From: Tessaracoccus sp. OS52 | Lineage (GTDB): Bacteria; Actinomycetota; Actinomycetes; Propionibacteriales; Propionibacteriaceae | Assembly: GCF_020687685.1 (NCBI RefSeq) | Contig: NZ_JAJEWM010000001.1 | Location: 806,001 to 870,000 of the forward strand | Length of the DNA: 64,000 bases | Direction of reading: 5' to 3' | Shown here: positions 58,316 to 64,000 of the stretch, in pieces | Layout of the letters: every line of letters starts with the position of its first letter | Position numbering within the stretch: position 1 is the first letter of the stretch | Notes under the pieces: model-generated | Database searches by the model: none | The model's input: the letters and a program-made list of their open reading frames with translations, nothing else | Told to the model about the DNA's origin: nothing | Program-made: the position numbers and the translations under genes

Positions 58316-61112
58316 GGCGGGAATTGAACTCGGCGACGCGCTGGGTGACCAGTTTGGCTGCCTCGGTGGACAGCAGCGCGACGGTGGTGGACAGCGGCTG
58401 GTTGGGGATCCAGCGGGTCCTGCGACGGAAGTCCTCCCCGACGTGAGGTGCGATCGCGTCGAAGGCGGCCACCACTGCCTGATAGGCGTCCTGGTCGTCG
58501 ATGATCTCCGCCAGGGGGGTGTCCATCCCGAGCGGTGCGGACCCGTCGCGCTCGATCGGCGCGTCGAACACCCACTGATGTTTGCCCGAACCCACGTGGA
58601 ACTCCTGCCGTTCAGGAAGTCGGACCACGGCGCCTGAGTTGGCTGGGACGGTGGCGTCGACGACGACCCTCACACCGTCGCGACGCCACGCGACTTCGAT
58701 GCGTCCGTACGGCCCGTCGAAGCGGGCTGAGGCATGCTCCAGGCCGGGCAGCGGGTGGGGAGCGATCCTGACCCTCCGGTGCCCGGGCTCGACGGCTGCG
58801 ATGCCGGCCACCTCCCGGTGCAGCCAATCGGCCACGGCGCCGAGGGCGTAGTGGTTGAAGGAGGTCATTTCGCCGGGGTTGATCGAGCCGTCTGGCAGCA
58901 GCGAGTCCCAGCGCTCCCAGATGGTGGTGGCGCCCATGAGAACCGAGTACAACCACGAGGGGCACTCGGTCTGGAACAACATCCGGGCCGCCTGGTCGAG
59001 GTGTCCGGTGTGGGTGAGGGCGTCGGTGACCAAGGGGGTGCCGACGAAACCTGTGCTGATGCGGTAACCGTCCCTGCGAGCCAACCAGCCCAGCCGATCT
59101 CCGAGCCGGGAACGGAGCTCACCTTGGGCTATCCCGAACTCGATGGCCAGGGCATAGGCCGTCTGCGCATCGGAGACGATCCGGCCGGACGGTGTCACGT
59201 ACTCCCTCAGCCACGCCTGGCGGGCCTTCTCAGCAGCTGAGCCGTAATGGCGGGCGTCCTCGGAGATGCCGAGCAGTTCGGCAGTCTCCGCGAGCAGCGC
59301 CGTCGAGCGGAACAGGAAGGCGCTGGCCACCAGGTCGGCGTCGGTCTTTGCGCGAGCCGGGTCCTCCGGCGGGGAGTCCGGATCCACCCAGTCGCCGAAC
59401 TGGAAGCCACCCTCCCACAGGTAGCGCTCACCGGCCAGGCCCAGCAGGAGGTCCACCCACGCCTTCATCGACGGGTACTGCTCCTCCAGGACGGCGCGGT
59501 CGCCGAACCGGTCGAAGAGCACCCGCGGCACGATCGTGGCGGCGTCACCCCAGGCCGCGGCCGGGACCCGGGCGGAGCCCAGCACGTCCGGGACGGTGAA
59601 CGGTACGCTGCCGTCGGCCGCCTGCTGTTCAAGCGCGAGGTCCTTCAGCCAGGATGCGAGGAAGCTGTCACAGTCGTACAGGAAGCTCGCAGTGGGCGCG
59701 AAGATCTGGATGTCGCCGGTCCAGCCCAGCCGTTCGTCGCGCTGGGGGCAGTCGGTGGGAATGTAGAGGAAGTTGCCCCGCATGCCCCACACGACGTTCT
59801 CGTGGAGGCGGTTGACCAGCGGGTCGGAGCATTCGAACCAACCGGTCCGCTGCATGTCGGAGCCGACGACCTCGGCGACGACGTCGGACGGGTCGAACTC
59901 CCCGGGCCAGCCGGTGATCTCGGCATATCGGAAGCCATGGAATGTGAACGTCGGGGCGTACTGCTCGCCGTCGGCTTCGCCGGACAGGATGTAGTTGTCG
60001 CTCGCCCGCGCTACCCGAAGCGGCCGCACACCCAGTTCGCCGGCCTCGAGGACCTCCGCGTGCCTCAGGCTGACACGCTGGCCGGCCTCTCCGTTGACGC
60101 GGATCCGCAGCCGGCCGACCAGATTCTGGCCGAAGTCCAGCAGCAGCGCCCCGGTGGGGGAGGTGAGCACATCCTTGACAGCGACCGTCCCCGTCACTCG
60201 CACGACGGGCGCGTTGCGCGCCTGCGGGGTGGGACCAGCCGCCTCCCGCAGCTCGGGCTGGACCCAGCCGGCGGCATCGAACCCGGGTTGGTTCCAGCCG
60301 GCTTGCGCACGTCGGGCGTCGTAGTCCTCGCCGAGATAGATGCCCGCCGCAACCCAGGGCCCCTCGGGGTCGCACCTCCAGGTCTCGTCGGTGCTGAGCC
60401 ACTCGACCCGACCGTCGAGGTACTCAAGGCAGAGTTGCCCAGCCACGGCAGGCTGAGTGCCGTAGAAGGGACTCGCCTGCCCCTGGAATCCGTATCGTTC
60501 GGTGAACCAACCTCCGGCCAGTGCGATGCCGACGGCGTTCTCGCCCTCGGTCAGGAGGTGCGTCACGTCGGTGGTGTCGTGCACCATCCGGTATTGGTAG
60601 GAGGTCCAGCCGGGCTTGAGGATCTGGTCGTCCACCTCGGATCCGTTGAACCACGTTTGGTAGGTGCCCTGTGCCGTGGCGTACCAGTTGGCACGAAGCA
60701 GACCCGACCCGACGCTGAAGTCCCGTCGGAGCAGCAAGGGCTGGGCGTGCTCGGCGGGTGCGGGTAGCCCCACGAACTGGCCGAGCCACTCGCCGGGGGC
60801 CAGGAAGCTTGTGAGGAAGGGCGTCGGGTCACTCCAATCCGACCAGCCCTGCGGCCCCTCCACCCTGACGCGGACCTCACCCCGCTGCCGCGGCGAGAGC
60901 GCCTCGAAGGGCCACCCGATGAATACAGACTCGTCACCGGCGATCCCGGCTGTGGCCTCTTCTCCTCCGGAGGTGAGCTTCACCTCGGCGGAGCGCTGAC
61001 GCCAGTCGGCGTGGTTGGTCCGGACCACCCAGGACAACCGTGGGGCTGGGACGGGTACGAGGTGTGAGTCCAGGCCGTACTCGAGACGGGGAGGATCGAC
61101 TGCCAATGACAT
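58305..61112 (-). CDS. Alpha-L-rhamnosidase, glycoside hydrolase family 78
   Basis: A 935-residue enzyme without a signal peptide. It has beta-sandwich domains (RLEYGLDSHLVPVPAPRLSW start; LRANWYATAQGTYQTWFNGS) and an (alpha/alpha)6 barrel with FLYIPTDCPQRDERLGWTGD, containing the conserved catalytic D/E region, and FQFGDWVDPDSPPEDPARAK. A C-terminal beta-sandwich contains YALGAVADWLHREVAGI and the following strands. It releases L-rhamnose from glycosides, which the rhamnose operon at 34.9-46.5 kb can use. ATG 61112 is chosen because the family N-terminus begins there. Downstream GH3 and upstream permease genes form one operon. Confidence 0.92.
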   Translation of the reverse strand: MSLAVDPPRLEYGLDSHLVPVPAPRLSWVVRTNHADWRQRSAEVKLTSGGEEATAGIAGDESVFIGWPFEALSPRQRGEVRVRVEGPQGWSDWSDPTPFLTSFLAPGEWLGQFVGLPAPAEHAQPLLLRRDFSVGSGLLRANWYATAQGTYQTWFNGSEVDDQILKPGWTSYQYRMVHDTTDVTHLLTEGENAVGIALAGGWFTERYGFQGQASPFYGTQPAVAGQLCLEYLDGRVEWLSTDETWRCDPEGPWVAAGIYLGEDYDARRAQAGWNQPGFDAAGWVQPELREAAGPTPQARNAPVVRVTGTVAVKDVLTSPTGALLLDFGQNLVGRLRIRVNGEAGQRVSLRHAEVLEAGELGVRPLRVARASDNYILSGEADGEQYAPTFTFHGFRYAEITGWPGEFDPSDVVAEVVGSDMQRTGWFECSDPLVNRLHENVVWGMRGNFLYIPTDCPQRDERLGWTGDIQIFAPTASFLYDCDSFLASWLKDLALEQQAADGSVPFTVPDVLGSARVPAAAWGDAATIVPRVLFDRFGDRAVLEEQYPSMKAWVDLLLGLAGERYLWEGGFQFGDWVDPDSPPEDPARAKTDADLVASAFLFRSTALLAETAELLGISEDARHYGSAAEKARQAWLREYVTPSGRIVSDAQTAYALAIEFGIAQGELRSRLGDRLGWLARRDGYRISTGFVGTPLVTDALTHTGHLDQAARMLFQTECPSWLYSVLMGATTIWERWDSLLPDGSINPGEMTSFNHYALGAVADWLHREVAGIAAVEPGHRRVRIAPHPLPGLEHASARFDGPYGRIEVAWRRDGVRVVVDATVPANSGAVVRLPERQEFHVGSGKHQWVFDAPIERDGSAPLGMDTPLAEIIDDQDAYQAVVAAFDAIAPHVGEDFRRRTRWIPNQPLSTTVALLSTEAAKLVTQRVAEFNSRRGI

Positions 61113-61152
61113 TGGTTTCAGCGCCTTTCGCACGCTAGGAGGTGGTCTGCGT

Positions 61153-61989
61153 TCAGCCCTTGACCGCGCCGGCGGTCATGCCGGAGACGATCTGGCGTTG
61201 GAACAGCAGGTACATGAGCAACATCGGGATGGTGATGATCAGGATGTTGGCGAACAGCAGGTTGTAGCTGGTGGTGAACTGGCTCTGGAAGTTGAACAGC
61301 GTCAACTGGACGGTGGCGTTCTGGTCTCCCGGGAGGAAGTAGAGCGGGTTCTGGAAGTCGTTGAACACGAAGATCGACTGGACCACGACGATGGTCACGA
61401 TGACGGATCTCAGCAGCGGGAACACCACCTGGAAGAACAGCCGCAGTGGGCCCGCGCCGTCGACGATGGCGGCCTCGTCGATCTCCCGGGGGATGGTCCC
61501 GATGAAAGCCCTCATCGTAAGGACGGTGAACGACAGCCCGAACGCGATCTCGATGAGGATGAGTCCCGGGAGGGTCTTGAACAGGCCGAGCGACTGCATC
61601 ACCCAGATGGTTGGCACCACTGCCGGCGGGATGATCAGGCCGGCCAGGACGAGCCCATTGACCCATGGGTTGACGCGGCTCTTGCGGCGCGACAGGACGT
61701 AGGCGATCATCGCCCCGAACAGGACCATTCCGAAGACGCTGGCGACGGTGAGGATCGTCGAGTTGATGAAGGCGATGATGAGCATGAAGTCCCGCGCCTG
61801 GAACACCTCGACGACGTTGCTCCAGAGCACGAATTCCGTCGGCCAGCTGAACTCCAGGCGCGCCGCCTCCGGGGCGGTCTTGGATGCCATGGTGAACACG
61901 AAGGCGAAGGGCACCAGGAACAGGACGCTGGTGAGGAGGATGCCGGTGATGCCGACCGTCCAGCTGCTGGACTTGCGCATGGTGTTCAC
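61153..61989 (-). CDS. Sugar ABC transporter permease, MalG-type
   Basis: A 278-residue permease with six membrane helices. The EAA loop reads EIDEAAIVDGAGPLRLFFQV followed by VFPLLRS. It forms the channel with the MalF-type partner, whose stop overlaps its start (ATGA). The ATPase is not encoded here; a shared MsiK-type ATPase elsewhere is usual in Actinobacteria. Confidence 0.9.
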   Translation of the reverse strand: MNTMRKSSSWTVGITGILLTSVLFLVPFAFVFTMASKTAPEAARLEFSWPTEFVLWSNVVEVFQARDFMLIIAFINSTILTVASVFGMVLFGAMIAYVLSRRKSRVNPWVNGLVLAGLIIPPAVVPTIWVMQSLGLFKTLPGLILIEIAFGLSFTVLTMRAFIGTIPREIDEAAIVDGAGPLRLFFQVVFPLLRSVIVTIVVVQSIFVFNDFQNPLYFLPGDQNATVQLTLFNFQSQFTTSYNLLFANILIITIPMLLMYLLFQRQIVSGMTAGAVKG

Positions 61990-62918
61990 AGGTCAGTCTC
62001 CTTCGAGTTCAGCCAGCGGGACAGTGGGTAGATGATCGCGGTCACGACGATGAACAGGATCACGTTGCCGGCTGTGGACAGGCCGTAGAAGCCGGCCTGG
62101 TACTGCTTGTAGATCACCGACGCGATGACGTCGGAGGCGAAGCCGGGCCCTCCCTGGGTTGTGGTCCAGATCAGGTCGAACGACCGCAGGCCGCCGATGA
62201 GGGACAAGATGATGACCGTAGAGGTGGCGGGGAAGGACAGGGGCAGGATGACCCCGCGGAACACCTGCCAGCTGTTGGCGCCGTCGACGCGGGCTGCTTC
62301 GAAGTACTCGTTGGGGATGGCGGCGATGCCGGCGATGTAGATGAGGGTGGCGAGGCCGACGCCCTTCCACACGTCGATGGCGGCCACGCTCAGCAGTGCG
62401 ATGTCGGGGTTGGTCAGCCAGCCGGGACCGTCACCGCCGAGGACAGCGGTCCAGGCCTTGTTGACCACGCCGTTGAACGGGTCCAGCAGCACCTGGAAGG
62501 TGAGTCCGACCCCGACGGCACTCAGCAGGACGGGGAAGAAGGTGACCGAGCGCAGGTAGCCGCGGGCGATGATCGGCGCTGACAGCACGACGGCGAGCAA
62601 CATGCCCAGCACCACCTTGGCCAATGACGTGATGAAACCGTAGACCAGGGTGTTGCGCAGCGAGCCGATCAGGCCGGGCTCGCTGAAGAACATGACGAAG
62701 TTCTCGAAGCCTACGAAATGGGACTCGAACAGGGTCCAGCGGGTGAACGCGAAGTAGAACGAGAACGCTGTTGGGACCAGGAATAGCACAAGGTAGACGA
62801 GGCCTCCCGGGATGTAGAACCACAGGGGGTAGGTCCGCTCCACATGGCCGGTCTTGCGACGAACTGGTGGCGGCTCGGGGTTCAGTGTCGGCGGCGACGC
62901 CGGCGCGGTTGAGGTCAT
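61986..62918 (-). CDS. Sugar ABC transporter permease, MalF-type
   Basis: A 310-residue permease. ATG 62918 is chosen because GAGGAG lies eight bases upstream. A Pro-rich cytoplasmic N-terminus is followed by six helices (FYIPGGLVYLVLFLVPTAFS first) and the EAA loop EYFEAARVDGANSWQVFRGV ending in ILPLSFP. It pairs with the MalG-type permease. Located after the binding-protein gene and before GH78, it probably imports a rhamnose-containing oligosaccharide or glycoside. Confidence 0.9.
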   Translation of the reverse strand: MTSTAPASPPTLNPEPPPVRRKTGHVERTYPLWFYIPGGLVYLVLFLVPTAFSFYFAFTRWTLFESHFVGFENFVMFFSEPGLIGSLRNTLVYGFITSLAKVVLGMLLAVVLSAPIIARGYLRSVTFFPVLLSAVGVGLTFQVLLDPFNGVVNKAWTAVLGGDGPGWLTNPDIALLSVAAIDVWKGVGLATLIYIAGIAAIPNEYFEAARVDGANSWQVFRGVILPLSFPATSTVIILSLIGGLRSFDLIWTTTQGGPGFASDVIASVIYKQYQAGFYGLSTAGNVILFIVVTAIIYPLSRWLNSKETDL

Positions 62919-62966
62919 CGGGTAACTCCTCACGGTGGGGAGGGCCAACGGTTGGCCGGAGGGGAG

Positions 62967-62997
62967 GGGTGGGGGCCGTGTGATCCGGCCCCCACCC
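62967..62997 (-). terminator. Hairpin between binding-protein and permease genes
   Basis: GGGTGGGGGCC (62967-62977) pairs perfectly with GGCCCCCACCC (62987-62997). It lies just after the binding-protein stop inside the operon, so it probably stabilises the binding-protein mRNA and lowers read-through to the permeases, as with the rhaS hairpin. Confidence 0.75.
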
Positions 62998-63003
62998 GTC
63001 AGG

Positions 63004-64000
63004 TCACCAGCCCTCGAGGCCGAGCTGCTGGGCCTGCTTCTTGACGTCCTCGTCGTAGCGCGCTGCGCCCTCGGCCGCAGTGGTGATGCCGGAGCCGACC
63101 TCGACGGTGATCTTCTCGAGGTTGGGACCCTTGATCGGGGACAGGAACTCCAGCGCCGGGCTCAGGTTGCCGTCGGTGAAGTACTGCTGCAGGTCGTTGA
63201 CCGCAGCCGGCAGACCATCGGGCAGCGTGCTGTCGACGATCATGTAGGGACCGGTGGGCGGCATCGCCTCGCTCTGTGCGTCGCACGCCTCAGGGGTGGC
63301 AACCCAAGCGAAGAACTTCTTGGCGGCATCCAGCTTCTCCCCGGTGGTGGTGCTGGGGATGTAGATGGCCGCGGGCGTCCAGGCGGTCAGCCCGTAGCTG
63401 GCCTCATCGTCGCCTGGCTGTGCGAAGAAGCCGATGTTCTCGGCGGCGTCGTCGGCAAGTTCAAGGTAGGAGGAGATGGCGAAGGTGAGCATCGGGTAGT
63501 GGGCGCCAGTGCCGTCAACCAGCTGTTGCAGGCCCTGGGGCAGTTTCGCCGAGGCGAAGTCCTTGTTCATGTACCCGGCCTCATGGATCTCCTGCAGGCG
63601 TTCGAAACCGGCGAGCGCGGGCTGGTCCACGTACTTGGCCTGGTTGGCGGTGTACTTCTCGGCCCAGTCGGGCTGGGCGCTGGTGACGTTGTGGAAGTCG
63701 GCCAGCACGAACAGCTGGGAGGTCCAGGTGTCGCCGTAGGTCTGGATGACGGGATCGATACCTGCCTCCTTGATCCTGGCGTTGTTCTCCATGAACTGGT
63801 CCCAGGTTTTCGGGGTCTCCAACCCAAGGTCTGCGTAGACCGACTTGTTGTAAAGGATCCCGCCGCCCATTGCCTGTCCGAAGGGAACGCCGTAGACGTC
63901 CTCACCGCTGGTGACAGCTGGCTTGAAGGCGTCCTGGATCGACGACATGTATTCGTCGTCGGTGAGCGGCACCATGTTCGTGCCCGGGTCCAGGGCCGCC
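63004..64000 (-). CDS. Sugar ABC transporter substrate-binding protein, cut by window edge
   Basis: The last 332 residues of an extracellular solute-binding protein family 1 member; the N-terminus with its lipobox lies beyond 64000. Visible parts include VYGVPFGQAMGGGILYNKSV, FMENNARIKEAGIDPVIQTY, GLTAWTPAAIYIPSTTTGEK and DAAKKFFAWVATPEACDAQS, typical of family 1 proteins that bind oligosaccharides. It is upstream of two MalF/MalG-type permeases, a GH78 and a GH3 gene, so its ligand is probably a rhamnosylated sugar. The true promoter is outside the window. Confidence 0.88.
   Translation of the reverse strand, partial: AALDPGTNMVPLTDDEYMSSIQDAFKPAVTSGEDVYGVPFGQAMGGGILYNKSVYADLGLETPKTWDQFMENNARIKEAGIDPVIQTYGDTWTSQLFVLADFHNVTSAQPDWAEKYTANQAKYVDQPALAGFERLQEIHEAGYMNKDFASAKLPQGLQQLVDGTGAHYPMLTFAISSYLELADDAAENIGFFAQPGDDEASYGLTAWTPAAIYIPSTTTGEKLDAAKKFFAWVATPEACDAQSEAMPPTGPYMIVDSTLPDGLPAAVNDLQQYFTDGNLSPALEFLSPIKGPNLEKITVEVGSGITTAAEGAARYDEDVKKQAQQLGLEGW

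Noticed and set aside
1-64000. CRISPR arrays, cas genes and rRNA genes
   Set aside because: No regularly spaced repeats, no Cas-like proteins and no rRNA-like sequence were seen.

Overview
The window comes from a high-GC actinobacterium. Evidence: strong GC bias in third codon positions, many GTG starts and GTGA/ATGA overlaps, tRNA genes with encoded CCA, leaderless-type starts, and a tig-clpP1-clpP2-clpX block. Gene content (rhamnose operon with a separate small aldolase, tricorn-type protease) would fit Propionibacteriaceae, but that family assignment is inference; no rRNA is present to settle it.

Two parts are clear. Positions 1 to about 28,330 are an accessory island that abuts the 3' end of a tRNA-Pro gene. 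It carries an actinobacterial integrative conjugative element module: an ArdC-like antirestriction gene, two sigma-70-like regulators, and a type IV secretion cluster at 7.5-17.8 kb (DUF6668-like P-loop protein, small membrane protein, VirB8-like protein, VirB6-like protein, SCO6880-type protein, VirB4 ATPase, two-domain peptidoglycan hydrolase, VirD4 coupling ATPase, DUF4913). No relaxase or integrase is visible, so the element continues to the left of the window. Between and after these lie defence-like cargo and wreckage: an operon of an unknown protein, an XRE-ImmA/IrrE protease and an Abi_C (HEPN-like) protein (3.6-6.2 kb); a type ISP restriction-modification enzyme followed by a nucleoid-associated NdpA-like gene fused by a one-base overlap to a RelA/SpoT-domain gene (19.5-25.6 kb); a CoiA-like nuclease; an IS256 remnant with an intact 8-bp target duplication inside a decayed DUF4913 paralogue; a frameshifted zinc-finger regulator; and a dead serine recombinase.

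From about 28.5 kb to the right end the sequence looks like ordinary chromosome. First comes a glucuronate operon (LacI regulator, uxaC, uxuB-like, manD, gluconokinase-like). Then an L-rhamnose regulon: a seven-gene operon rhaT-rhaP-rhaQ-rhaS-isomerase-like-rhaM-rhaI on the minus strand, a divergent LacI regulator, rhaB, and rhaD. Three near-identical TGAA(A/T)CG(T/A)TTCA operators link these transcripts. A tRNA-Gly separates this from the proteostasis block: trigger factor, AI-2E family transporter, clpP1, clpP2, clpX, and a tricorn-type S41 protease.

The right end is a minus-strand glycan-use operon: sugar-binding protein (cut by the window edge), two MalF/MalG-type permeases, a GH78 alpha-L-rhamnosidase and a GH3 enzyme. 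Together with the rhamnose and glucuronate pathways it suggests import and breakdown of rhamnose-rich, possibly uronate-containing glycosides. The most promising candidates for undescribed biology are the NdpA/RelA-SpoT pair, the unknown/XRE-ImmA/Abi_C operon and the sigma factor with a long unassigned N-terminal half.
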